In this document: positions 1 through 7,972 of the stretch, in pieces
Layout of the letters: every line of letters begins with the position of its first letter
Position numbering within the stretch: the first letter of the stretch is position 1
Source: Terrimonas_B sp041743125
GTDB lineage: Bacteria > Bacteroidota > Bacteroidia > Chitinophagales > Chitinophagaceae
NCBI GenBank assembly: GCA_041743125.1
Contig: JBGTNK010000109.1
Span: 1 to 47,250, forward strand
DNA: 47,250 bases
Direction: 5' to 3'
The notes under the pieces: generated by a model
Databases searched by the model: none
Seen by the model: only the letters and a program-made list of their open reading frames with translations
What the model was told of the DNA's origin: nothing
Program-made: the position numbers and the translations under genes

Positions 1-83
1 TTTGACTTTGATTTTCCTTGTCAAAAGGATTGTTTTTTGTTAGTCTGCCCGTTGGTTTGCGGTCGTTCTAAAATGGCATATAA
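1..83 (-). other. 5' end of a further cassette-like unit, cut by window edge
   Basis: On the minus strand this stretch follows the right-hand core box of the palindrome at 76-273 and would be the leader of the next cassette, beginning TTATATGCC. No start codon followed by an open frame is visible before the edge. If the cassette reading is right, the palindrome ending this next unit, outside the window, should carry an R''-like box close to ATATAAC. This is inference from the boundary rule, not from a gene seen here. Confidence 0.4.
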
Positions 84-273
84 CGTTTTGCATTGCCGAA
101 GGGCAGGGTATTCAATGCTGGTCTAGCCCGGTGGAAATGCTAAAAAGAAATATGATTATAAAATTACCGAAAAGTTATTTAGAAAGAGTCCCGCCCCAAA
201 CCAAAGCCGATAGCGAACTGCAGCCGAAGTTTGTTTGTCAAGCCCTGACTTTTGGCAATGCATTGTTGTGCGT
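76..273 (-). repeat. attC-like imperfect palindrome at the end of a gene cassette
   Basis: On the + strand TGCATTGCC (89-97) pairs perfectly with GGCAATGCA (254-262), and CAGGG (104-108) pairs with CCCTG (243-247). The six-base spacers between them can also mostly pair. Outside lie ATATAAC (78-84) and GTTGTGC (265-271), which pair with wobbles. Read on the minus strand this gives GCACAAC, an L box, about 134 bases of centre, the complementary L box, then GTTATAT. That order matches the R''-L''-L'-R' layout of integron attC sites (consensus RYYYAAC ... GTTRRRY) except for an A at the third position. The element lies just 3' of the small HNH gene. It is longer than most described attC sites, and no folding was computed. 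Confidence 0.6.
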
Positions 274-290
274 TCGGCATTCTCACTATG

Positions 291-587
291 TCAATTATGC
301 TGTTTGTCATGGCAAGATTTGCATACTGAAACAAGCCATTCAATTGGTTCTTTCCCAATATTATACTTTGCGTATTTTTTATGATGAACTTCTGTCGCCC
401 GACCACCACAAAATACGCAACGCCAATTATCTCTCTTCATCACAACATAACGTTTCCTCTTCCATGCTTCCGATTTTAGATAGTCATTGCGATAATAGTC
501 ACGCCTTTGTTTGCGTCTGTGCTCAAAAACAAACTGTTTTAATACAAAGATTGCAATGGCAAAAAGTATTAAAAGCAGTCCTTCCAT
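291..587 (-). CDS. Small membrane-anchored HNH-domain protein
   Basis: The 98-residue product has one hydrophobic segment at residues 3-21, a basic stretch, then a compact HNH zinc-finger nuclease domain. C57 and C60 form the first CxxC, H68-H69 carry the catalytic-type His pair, and C89, C92, H93 and H97 complete the second knuckle. HNH domains of this kind nick or cut DNA. The membrane anchor is unusual and its meaning is unknown. The gene starts 22 bases after the stop of the BamE-like gene and ends 18 bases from the palindrome at 76-273, so it is the last gene of a two-gene cassette-like unit. A longer antisense reading frame over the same bases shows no domain and is a shadow. The domain call is firm; the biological target is not known. 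Confidence 0.8.
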   Translation of the reverse strand: MEGLLLILFAIAIFVLKQFVFEHRRKQRRDYYRNDYLKSEAWKRKRYVVMKRDNWRCVFCGGRATEVHHKKYAKYNIGKEPIEWLVSVCKSCHDKQHN

Positions 588-609
588 ATTTCAGTTTTGA
601 TTTATGCAA

Positions 610-984
610 TTAGGTCTGTCGCAGGCTCTTTAATTTTCCAGCTTCAAAATTAATTTCTAAGTCAGGCACATAATTATTCCTAATCTTATAACCCCAGTCT
701 TCAAGTGCATTCCCGTAAGAACGTAATTCAACATTATCAGGTTTACCCACAAGTATCCTTACAGAATCTTTTGTCATACCTGTGTGTAAAGTCTCATTTC
801 CTTTTTTACCTTTTACTTCTATGTATTGAACTTCTGCCTCTTGCTTTGTAAAGTTGTGTGATAGCGTTTCAACTAGTTCCCGTCCTAGTTGTTCTCTTAC
901 GGAACTTTCTTTCCTAAACCCGATTGCATACAAGAGTAAAGCTCCTGCAACCATACCGCCAATAAAAAATAGAAATTGTTTCAT
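610..984 (-). CDS. BamE/SmpA-like anchored protein
   Basis: The 124-residue product begins with a signal anchor (hydrophobic residues 4-19, no lipobox Cys). Its second half carries a GMTKDSVRILVGKPDNV stretch, followed by a W-G-Y segment and a closing beta strand. This is the pattern of BamE/SmpA-type small outer-surface domains (G-M-T-x-x-x-V-x-x-x-x-G-x-P). Such domains usually mediate protein binding in the envelope; a specific partner cannot be named. It is the first gene after the recombinase on the same strand and is followed closely by the HNH gene, so the two are probably carried together as cargo. The assignment rests on a short motif only. Confidence 0.7.
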   Translation of the reverse strand: MKQFLFFIGGMVAGALLLYAIGFRKESSVREQLGRELVETLSHNFTKQEAEVQYIEVKGKKGNETLHTGMTKDSVRILVGKPDNVELRSYGNALEDWGYKIRNNYVPDLEINFEAGKLKSLRQT

Positions 985-1024
985 ATTTATATCATTCGTT
1001 ATTTCAGTTGCTTAAAGTCTTTTT

Positions 1025-1062
1025 GTTGTCTTGCGTAGAGTCGGTCTATGCTGACGCACAAC
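1025..1062 (-). other. Cassette 5' boundary with imperfect hairpin
   Basis: On the minus strand the cassette-like unit would begin at GTTGTGCGTC (1062-1053). The first seven bases are the exact reverse complement of GCACAAC at 271-265, and the match extends to nine bases (ACGCACAAC at 1054-1062 against GTTGTGCGT at 265-273). The same stretch can fold: GTTG (1025-1028) with CAAC (1059-1062), and TGCGT (1032-1036) with ACGCA (1054-1058). It lies in the leader of the BamE-like gene. Confidence 0.5.
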
Positions 1063-1179
1063 TTTTAAATTTACGCTACTATTCCCACTTATTCTATTCA
1101 TTATCAATATTAATATTTTTGAACTGCCGGCACTTGCAACCTCCAATAGCGCTACGAGTGCAACACAAAAAGCGCTACT
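1063..1179 (-). other. attI-like region with three GTAGCG direct repeats
   Basis: This segment lies between the recombinase stop and the cassette boundary. On the minus strand it contains GTAGCG three times (1178-1173, 1155-1150 and 1079-1074). The first two extend to the + strand direct repeat AGCGCTAC at 1171-1178 and 1148-1155, 23 bases apart. Primary integration sites of tyrosine recombinases often hold repeated arm-binding sites beside the core, so this is a reasonable attI candidate. Binding is inferred only. Confidence 0.4.
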
Positions 1180-2343
1180 CTACCAATCCAGTTTATCTAA
1201 CGGACTTTGCACTTTGCCCAGTTGCTTTTTACTTACATGCGTATACCTTTCGGTTGTTTTTAGGTTATTATGCCCAAGTAATTCCTGGATGATCCGGATA
1301 TCAGTTCCCCCTTCAAGCAAATGGGTGGCATAGCTGTGGCGCAAGCTGTGTATACCCCCGCTTTTGTAATTTTTACTTAGCAACTTGGCCTGCTGGAATA
1401 CCTGCTGCAGGCTTCTTACAGAATAGGCCCCTCCGTCTGCCCCCTCAAACAGGTAATTGGCAGGCTTGTATTCCTTATAATATTTTCTTAGCTGTTCCAG
1501 TAATATAACGGATAAGCTAACCTGCCGGTCCTTTTTTCCTTTAGCCTGCCTGATATAGATCATCATTCGTTCAGAGTCAATATCCCTTATTTTCAGGGAA
1601 ACTATTTCACTGATCCTTAAGCCTGCCGAATATCCGGTCATCAGCATAGTTTGATGCTTTAAATTCTGAGTAACCGTGAGTAGCTTTTTTATTTGTTGCT
1701 GGGAATGAACGGTGGGTAATTTAATAGGTTTTTTAGGCCGCGGTATTTCCAAAAATATTTTGGGCTTGTTCAGCACCTGCTCAAAATAGAATTTCAATGC
1801 ATTTAAAGTGGAATGAGCTTTGGATTCAGATAATTTCTTCACCTTTAATTGCCATAAAATATATGACTTTACATGGCGGGCTTCCAGCTTTTGTACCGGC
1901 CTGTTTCCCAGGAGTTTTATTAATACCATCATCTCATCTTTATAAAGACGGATCGTATTGGCGCTGTATGCTTTTAAATTTAAAGTTTTTACCATTAACT
2001 CTACCTGTTCCAGGTTTTCGGAGGTTACGGAGAGCAGCGAAGTATTGGTAGAGTTCCTGGTGGCCTTTTGACCGCTGTCTTTCTGAATTTTTTGTACCGA
2101 CTTTCTTTTTACCAGGTATTCTCTTAGTTCATGCGTATAAAGGATGGCTTTATCCTTTAGCTTTTTTTGCAGGTTATTATAATTGGGCCTGCTGAGAGGT
2201 ATATACCAGCACCGGTTGGTCTGGCTCCATTTCACCAGTGGAATGTTCTTAATAATAGAATTTATTTGGACATGGTGGTCGTGAAAAATACCTATGCACT
2301 CTTGCTCCCGGTGACGCAATGGCTTGAGGTGGATAACATGCAT
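1180..2343 (-). CDS. Tyrosine recombinase / site-specific integrase
   Basis: This 387-residue enzyme cuts and rejoins DNA through a tyrosine. About 100 N-terminal residues precede a SAM-like core-binding domain (roughly 110-200). The catalytic domain shows R243 (AGLRISE), a Lys hairpin around 268-271, H332 and R335 (HSLRH), H358 (LLGH) and the nucleophile Y367 (ERYTH). It ends in VQSPLDKL, like integron IntI and many Bacteroidota XerC/D relatives. The stretch between the Lys hairpin and HSLRH is short, so the extra helix typical of IntI appears to be missing. It is transcribed toward the cassette-like unit. Its ATG is at 2343, with about 170 bases to the next gene. The family call is secure. 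Whether it serves the adjacent cassette is inference. Confidence 0.95.
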   Translation of the reverse strand: MHVIHLKPLRHREQECIGIFHDHHVQINSIIKNIPLVKWSQTNRCWYIPLSRPNYNNLQKKLKDKAILYTHELREYLVKRKSVQKIQKDSGQKATRNSTNTSLLSVTSENLEQVELMVKTLNLKAYSANTIRLYKDEMMVLIKLLGNRPVQKLEARHVKSYILWQLKVKKLSESKAHSTLNALKFYFEQVLNKPKIFLEIPRPKKPIKLPTVHSQQQIKKLLTVTQNLKHQTMLMTGYSAGLRISEIVSLKIRDIDSERMMIYIRQAKGKKDRQVSLSVILLEQLRKYYKEYKPANYLFEGADGGAYSVRSLQQVFQQAKLLSKNYKSGGIHSLRHSYATHLLEGGTDIRIIQELLGHNNLKTTERYTHVSKKQLGKVQSPLDKLDW

Positions 2344-2513
2344 CCCTGAATTTACGAAATAGGCAATTATAAAAATCAGGTATTGCCCTTTGCTTTCCTG
2401 GTAGCCGGTCGTTGTTTCCGTGCCATACCCCCATATCCCGGCGATCCTTGTATGGAGAGGCCATAGATGGGAGTCAGCTCCAATTATACATATAGCATCA
2501 GATGATAAAGAAA

Positions 2514-4190
2514 CTATTGAATCATGATCTTTTCTGTATGTTGAAAATTCTTACCTGATATCCTGACTATATAAAGACCCTTTTGTAATGACGGCAATGA
2601 TAAATTAAAATAGCCGGATGTTCCATTCATTTCTTTAGACAATAGTTGTACGCCATTCAAACCAATAACAGTAACCCGATCTACCGGCTGTCCCGATACG
2701 ATATTTAACAAGCCATTGGAAATAGACGTAGGGTATACTTTTATTTCCCTTTTTTCATCAGCCCCAACCCGTATTACCGGTGAATATTTGTAGGTTCCGT
2801 TCAACTCCACCATTTGAAGCCTGTAAAAAATAGTGGTGGTATTGATATTAATATGCCGGTATGAGTAAACGTTCCGGTTGTTATTATTTAAGGAAGGCAA
2901 TTCGCCGGCAGCTACATAATTAATACCATCAGTACTGTATTCAACAATGTACTTATCCATATTTTCTTCAGCAGCGGTTACCCATTTTACTTCATTAAAC
3001 CCAGCCATAGCCAGGGCTGAAAAATTAATTAGATGTAATGGGGTAACTACCGGGGTTATTATTTTGAAAACAGTATTGCTGGTATAAGCCACTGCATACA
3101 AAGCACCATTGGCTGCTTCGCTGATAGAAGAAATTCTTGCAGGCATTCCTTCTTTTTTTGAAATAACCCAGCTTGCACCGGCTTTCTTTATTAACCAAAG
3201 ATTTCCTGAAAAGAAATCTGTAGCCAGGTAATATCCCTGCAGATCCGGGAATTCGGAACCTCTGTAAACATATCCTCCAATAACAGACTTGCCCTCTCCA
3301 GGATTTTCATATTCAAAAACAGGTTGCACAGCCACGTCTTTTACGGTATCACAATCAGCAAATCCGGGACCTGAACTGTTTACATCCGTTCCTTCTTTAC
3401 ATACCCATCCGTAATTGGCTCCCCAAACCCCCAGGGGTCTGTAATTTATTTCTTCCTTCAAACTTTCCCCAACATCACCTATCCAAATGTCGCCCGTACT
3501 CCGGTCAAAACTCCACCGGAAAGGATTGCGAAGCCCCCAGGCCCATTTCTCTGCTACCGGGGATGCGGCGTTCACATTTATCCGTATCATTTTTCCCAGG
3601 TAGGAGTCAGGGTTTTGAGAATTATTATCTGGGTCGTTACCACTACCGCCGTCGCCTGTAGCAAAATACAAATATGGCGTTCCTGACTCTGTTCTGAACT
3701 GCAGGTGTCCACCATTATGAAGGCCTGCATTATTGGTAACGCTGAATAGCGGCGTGCCGGGGTCTGCTTCAGACTCTGCTATATTAGGATCAGAAGAAAC
3801 TTTGTACCGGCCCAGGGTAATTTTATTGTCGTTGCCATAATAATATAAAAAGAAAAAGCCATTGCTCTGGTATTGCGGATGAAAGGCCATGCTTAATAAT
3901 CCTCTTTCCCCACTATTTAAAACACGGTCTGAAATATCAATAAAGGGAGTGGGCAGTAAATTATTACCGTTCCAGATTTTTACACGTCCGGCTTTTTCTA
4001 CAATGAAAAGTCTGCCACTGGCATCTCCCGGAGCGGTTACTAATTCTATTGGATTGCTAAGTCCTTCAGACGGACCAATAACTGGCTGGTAACTTACATC
4101 GGGTTGAGCTTGCCCGGCAATATTCATGAATAAAGCAAGAAAAAAAAGGATAATGATCTTGAAACGGGTGTGTAAAATTATATTTTGCAT
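2514..4190 (-). CDS. Secreted PQQ-dependent sugar dehydrogenase with T9SS sorting domain
   Basis: The 558-residue protein has a signal peptide (about 1-28, ending GQAQ). A six-bladed glucose/sorbosone dehydrogenase-type beta-propeller covers about 40-375. Diagnostic stretches include the RGLLSMAFHP segment, the HNGGHLQF His motif, FATGDGGSGNDP and WAWGLRNPFR. Such enzymes oxidise sugars or related alcohols in the periplasm or outside the cell, using PQQ. A linker with fibronectin-like features follows. The last 75 residues form a type A T9SS sorting domain (KVYPT start, VIGLNG core, GLYIVRI end), so the protein should cross the outer membrane by the gliding/T9SS route. It is divergently transcribed from the nitrilase gene. 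The substrate cannot be read from sequence. Confidence 0.9.
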   Translation of the reverse strand: MQNIILHTRFKIIILFFLALFMNIAGQAQPDVSYQPVIGPSEGLSNPIELVTAPGDASGRLFIVEKAGRVKIWNGNNLLPTPFIDISDRVLNSGERGLLSMAFHPQYQSNGFFFLYYYGNDNKITLGRYKVSSDPNIAESEADPGTPLFSVTNNAGLHNGGHLQFRTESGTPYLYFATGDGGSGNDPDNNSQNPDSYLGKMIRINVNAASPVAEKWAWGLRNPFRWSFDRSTGDIWIGDVGESLKEEINYRPLGVWGANYGWVCKEGTDVNSSGPGFADCDTVKDVAVQPVFEYENPGEGKSVIGGYVYRGSEFPDLQGYYLATDFFSGNLWLIKKAGASWVISKKEGMPARISSISEAANGALYAVAYTSNTVFKIITPVVTPLHLINFSALAMAGFNEVKWVTAAEENMDKYIVEYSTDGINYVAAGELPSLNNNNRNVYSYRHININTTTIFYRLQMVELNGTYKYSPVIRVGADEKREIKVYPTSISNGLLNIVSGQPVDRVTVIGLNGVQLLSKEMNGTSGYFNLSLPSLQKGLYIVRISGKNFQHTEKIMIQ

Positions 4191-4386
4191 AGTTCTTCAT
4201 TAATTGAGATGAGTGTATTCTTATAAAACAAATCCAATGCCCCATATTTGTAATTCTTGCTATTTGAATCTACTCAAGCTTTAAAAGGCTGTGTTGCAGG
4301 TGAAATATCGTTTTCACCCGGAACAGTAACTTTATAGAAATTTAAATTGTCTTTGTTTTTGTGGAATTTAATCAACAAAATATATA

Positions 4387-5199
4387 ATGGATCAGCGTTT
4401 AGTAATTACAGTTATTCAAACTAACCTGCATTGGGAGCAAAAAGAATTGAATTTGCAGATGCTGGAAGGAAAGATTATGGGCCTGAAAGAAAGAACTGAA
4501 GTTATCGTATTACCCGAAATGTTCAGTACCGGCTTTAGTATGAAACCCGAAGTACTGGCCGAAACAATGGAAGGGGAAACAATAAATTGGATAAAAAGAA
4601 TTGCAGCATCAAAAAAAGCCATTGTGACCGGCAGTGTTATTATTGAAGAAGGAAGCCATTATTATAACCGGTTAATTTGGATGTTACCTACCGGGCAGTT
4701 TGGAATATATGATAAGCGTCATCGTTTTGCCTACGCCGGGGAACATCAGCATTATACAGCAGGTACAAAGAGATTAATAGCTTCAGTAAAAGGCTGGAGG
4801 ATCAACTTGCAGGTTTGTTATGATCTTCGCTTCCCGGTATGGAGCCGGCAAAAGTTACCTGTTGGTTCCGGATCGGAAAACAAGCCGGAGTATGATATAC
4901 TGGTTTATGTAGCTAATTGGCCGGAGCGAAGAAATAATGCCTGGAAAACATTGTTACAAGCAAGAGCTATCGAGAATCAATGCTATGTGGTTGGAGTCAA
5001 CCGGGTAGGGAAAGATGGAAATGATATTGATCACAGCGGAGATAGTATGATCATTGATCCGATGGGAGAAATATTATATCATAAAAATGGAGAAGAAGAT
5101 ATGTTCACTCTTACCCTGGATAAGGAACACCTGGAGAAAGTAAGAGAAAAATTTCCGTTTTGGTTGGATGCAGATCGCTTCACCATGTTGCCGGAATAA
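4387..5199 (+). CDS. Nitrilase-superfamily amidase (omega-amidase/YafV-like)
   Basis: This 270-residue cytosolic carbon-nitrogen hydrolase has the complete catalytic triad: E44 (LPEMFSTGF), K110 (YDKRH) and C144 (QVCYDLRFP). Length and motif wording match the YafV/Nit2-type omega-amidase branch. That branch removes ammonia from alpha-ketoglutaramate and alpha-ketosuccinamate, the by-products of glutamine and asparagine transaminases. It stands alone, divergent from the sugar dehydrogenase gene and convergent with the S41 peptidase gene. The superfamily is certain; the omega-amidase assignment is likely but based on resemblance. Confidence 0.92.
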   Translation: MDQRLVITVIQTNLHWEQKELNLQMLEGKIMGLKERTEVIVLPEMFSTGFSMKPEVLAETMEGETINWIKRIAASKKAIVTGSVIIEEGSHYYNRLIWMLPTGQFGIYDKRHRFAYAGEHQHYTAGTKRLIASVKGWRINLQVCYDLRFPVWSRQKLPVGSGSENKPEYDILVYVANWPERRNNAWKTLLQARAIENQCYVVGVNRVGKDGNDIDHSGDSMIIDPMGEILYHKNGEEDMFTLTLDKEHLEKVREKFPFWLDADRFTMLPE

Positions 5200-5243
5200 A
5201 AAATTTCTCACCGTAAATTTTAATGCGTCTATCCCGTTTTTTA

Positions 5244-6812
5244 TTATTGTATAAGGCCTGGTGGGCGGCGGCTTTCTTTATCTTCTTTTATAAGTTCCAT
5301 CACCTTTTCCATTTTATAATCAGCACCCCGCCTGATGGCTTCTATGGTAGGCCTCACATTTACTTCCGGCTGCACACCCAGGCCTGTCTTTGGATAGTTT
5401 TTATCTATTACCAATCTGAAAAGTGGTAAACGAAAACGGACCTTTGTTTTGGGCAGGGTTACATCAGGTATCAGCCAGGCAGAATTACCATAAGCTCCTC
5501 CGCCTGTTTCTTCTCCCACCAGGGTCACATTATCCTGCTTGATCAATGAGCTGGCAAAAAGCGTAGTGGCCGAAAAAGAATTACCGCCGGTAAGAAGATA
5601 TACTTGCCCGTCAAAATGGTTTTTCTTTTTTGGCTTAAAGAATGTTTTTTCAAAATAACGGAAATGATAAAAACCATCCGGCTTTCTTCTTGTAAAAAAA
5701 GTGATGAACATCCGGTTAAAAAAATCATTCTTGATAAAGCAACTGTATTTTTTCCTTTTGGTAATGGCATATAGTGAGTCGCCTACTTTAAATGGGTGGT
5801 TACTGATATAGCGGGTGATGAATGTGGAATTGGTCACGTTGCCACCCCCGTTTCCTCTTACATCCACCACCAGGTAATTAATCTTTTTCTTATTTAATTT
5901 TTTAAAGGACCGGCGAAAAAATCCTTTCAATCCAAAGCCTCGTCCAAAAGTATTGAGATCCATTATTGCCACTCCGTCAGAAGTATCCATCTTTAACGCC
6001 CTCACTGCATTTCTCCGCATTTTTTTTCTTTCCTTCTTCGATGGCTGAGGTACCTGCCTGATGGCATGAATAGCTGACCGGCTGATTGTATCTGAAGCGG
6101 GACGATAAGGAAGGATCACTGTGTTCTTGGTTTGACCCGTGCTGTCTTCATATTCTATCTTATAGCTATTGGAAAGTCCAAAAATGGAGGAATATAAAGA
6201 TCCAAAGTAGCCACGGTTGCTGAGCGATTGATATTTATGCGTTGTATTAAATCCGTCTGTAGAAATATAATTAAAAAGCGTATCCACTATTTTAGCTATG
6301 GGCCGGCCGTTTATCTTTTTGACCAAAGATCCTCTTACCAGCAGGCTGTCATTTCGGTTCAGGTTAGCAGCTACCACAGCGGTGTCGTTCCATATTTTCA
6401 GGCTGAGCGGAAATACCCTTGACATGCGGACGGTATCAATATATCTTGAATAATTTTTAGAAGCCCTGATGGAAGTATGCCCGCAATTGATCCTGGCCGT
6501 AACATGTGCCAGCACTTTTCTGAATCCGGTTTCAGTTAAGGAATCATTCAATTGCTCACGGCCACTTTTAAAATAATAATCCATGCTGTCCTTACCCTGG
6601 TACCAATATAAACCAGGATGGGCTTCTTCCAGTATTTGTTGAAAAATGGAATAATCTTTTTGTAATTCTTCAGGTGAATATTTTTTTGCAGGAGAAAAGC
6701 TCGACCTGTTGATGGCACAGCTGGCCAAAGAACCAACACAAAATAAAATCAGCACTATCCGCATAAGGTTTATTACAATAAAATATTTATTACCCGGGCA
6801 ATAGTTTACCAA
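5244..6812 (-). CDS. S41-family (tail-specific protease-like) lipoprotein
   Basis: The reading frame gives 522 residues. The better start is the internal ATG at 6764, because MRIVLILFCVGSLASC forms a lipoprotein signal with the lipobox Cys. The mature protein would then be membrane-anchored in the envelope. A helical N-terminal region (EELQKDYSIFQQILEEAHPGL) is typical of Bacteroidota S41 peptidases. The peptidase fold follows with NYLVVDVRGNGGG and GGNSFSATT, where the Ser at 414 (long numbering) aligns with the S41 nucleophile. The segment that holds the general-base Lys in CtpA/Tsp reads GEETGGGAYG, without Lys, as in IRBP-like members. No clear PDZ domain was seen. It is 57 bases after thiL (to the long start) and may share its transcript. 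Confidence 0.88.
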   Translation of the reverse strand: MVNYCPGNKYFIVINLMRIVLILFCVGSLASCAINRSSFSPAKKYSPEELQKDYSIFQQILEEAHPGLYWYQGKDSMDYYFKSGREQLNDSLTETGFRKVLAHVTARINCGHTSIRASKNYSRYIDTVRMSRVFPLSLKIWNDTAVVAANLNRNDSLLVRGSLVKKINGRPIAKIVDTLFNYISTDGFNTTHKYQSLSNRGYFGSLYSSIFGLSNSYKIEYEDSTGQTKNTVILPYRPASDTISRSAIHAIRQVPQPSKKERKKMRRNAVRALKMDTSDGVAIMDLNTFGRGFGLKGFFRRSFKKLNKKKINYLVVDVRGNGGGNVTNSTFITRYISNHPFKVGDSLYAITKRKKYSCFIKNDFFNRMFITFFTRRKPDGFYHFRYFEKTFFKPKKKNHFDGQVYLLTGGNSFSATTLFASSLIKQDNVTLVGEETGGGAYGNSAWLIPDVTLPKTKVRFRLPLFRLVIDKNYPKTGLGVQPEVNVRPTIEAIRRGADYKMEKVMELIKEDKESRRPPGLIQ

Positions 6813-6869
6813 GGTAAAAAATTCTTTTTCAACAAGTATCCGCAGAGAAATTTATAGGGAATATAAACC

Positions 6870-7904
6870 TTATTTCCGCAAGTGGTTCCACCCCTGGGCC
6901 GTAACCGGGTATTTGCTCCCACCTTTTGTGATAATGGTAGCTTCCTGGTCTGGCTCTGTCATATATCCCACCACACTGATCTGTTCATTTAAAACCAATT
7001 TCTCATAATCATCCTGCACTATAGTAAATAAAAGTTCATAATCCTCCCCTCCGCTCAACGCACAAGCGGTAGGATCTAATTCAAATTTATAGGCGGCAGT
7101 TTTCATTTCTTCTGCTATCGGTATTTTCTCCTCATACAAAACACAGCCCAGGTTGCTTTGTTTGCAGATATGTAATATTTCAGAACTTAATCCGTCGCTG
7201 ATGTCCATCATGGCAGTAGGAACAATTTCTGATCTTTCAAAAAACTCAATGATGTCTTTTCTGGCTTCGGGTTTCAAAAGTTTTCCAATCACAAAAGATT
7301 CCCCTTCCAGGTCCGGCTGCACACCGGGGCTTTCTATAAAGATCTTTTTTTCCCTTTCCATAAAAAGTAGCCCAACATATGCTGCACCCAGAAATCCGGT
7401 TACGCAAAGAAGATCTCCTTTATTGGCGGTACTTCTTTTCACATATTTATCCGGGGCCACTTCACCTATAGCCGTAATAGAAATGATAAATCCTTTTTGG
7501 GACGAAGTGGTATCTCCACCCACCAGGTCTACATCATAAGCGGCGCAGGCGGCATATACGCCTTCATAAAAATCATTTAATGCTTCCAGGCTGAAACGGT
7601 TGCTGAATCCCAGCCCTATGATGATCTGCGTAGGAGTTGCATTCATTGCATAGATATCGCTGAGGTTTACTACAACACTTTTATAACCGAGATGTTTCAG
7701 TGGTGTATACATCAGGTCAAAATGAACGCCTTCAATCAACAGGTCAGTGGTAACAACAGTTTGTTTGCCAAAGTGATCGATCACAGCAGCATCATCACCT
7801 ACTCCTAATAGAGAAGATGCATTTTGTAATTCAATGTTTTTGGTCAGGTGTTCTATTAACCCAAACTCTCCCAGGGACGATATTTCTGTTCTTTCGTTAC
7901 TCAT
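6870..7904 (-). CDS. thiL: Thiamine-monophosphate kinase
   Basis: ThiL phosphorylates thiamine monophosphate to thiamine pyrophosphate, the last step of cofactor synthesis. The 344-residue length is normal for the family. Visible motifs are GEFGLIEHL at the N terminus, GVGDDAAVI (metal and nucleotide site), VVVNLSDIYAMNA, VGGDTTSS, a VTGFLGAA glycine-rich stretch and MMDISDGLSSE. The gene follows suhB with a 68-base gap and precedes the S41 gene on the same strand. No TPP riboswitch is evident in the short upstream gap. The product would feed TPP-dependent enzymes such as the fused E1 component at 39857-41875, although the two genes are far apart. Confidence 0.95.
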   Translation of the reverse strand: MSNERTEISSLGEFGLIEHLTKNIELQNASSLLGVGDDAAVIDHFGKQTVVTTDLLIEGVHFDLMYTPLKHLGYKSVVVNLSDIYAMNATPTQIIIGLGFSNRFSLEALNDFYEGVYAACAAYDVDLVGGDTTSSQKGFIISITAIGEVAPDKYVKRSTANKGDLLCVTGFLGAAYVGLLFMEREKKIFIESPGVQPDLEGESFVIGKLLKPEARKDIIEFFERSEIVPTAMMDISDGLSSEILHICKQSNLGCVLYEEKIPIAEEMKTAAYKFELDPTACALSGGEDYELLFTIVQDDYEKLVLNEQISVVGYMTEPDQEATIITKGGSKYPVTAQGWNHLRK

Positions 7905-7972
7905 TTCTTTTTATTATCATTTGGATGATGGTTGATATTGGTATGACCTGTCCTGCTACAACGTCAACTACT

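Noticed and set aside
131..613. A 160-codon + strand frame over the HNH gene
   Set aside because: It lies antisense to a gene with a complete HNH domain, has no recognisable domain, and its composition looks like a shadow.
1180..2343. Calling the recombinase a true IntI
   Set aside because: The IntI-specific insert between the Lys hairpin and HSLRH is not present, so only the tyrosine recombinase family can be claimed.
5200..5243. AT-only inverted repeat after the amidase gene as terminator
   Set aside because: The stem is seven A-T pairs with an eight-base loop, too weak to list as a terminator.
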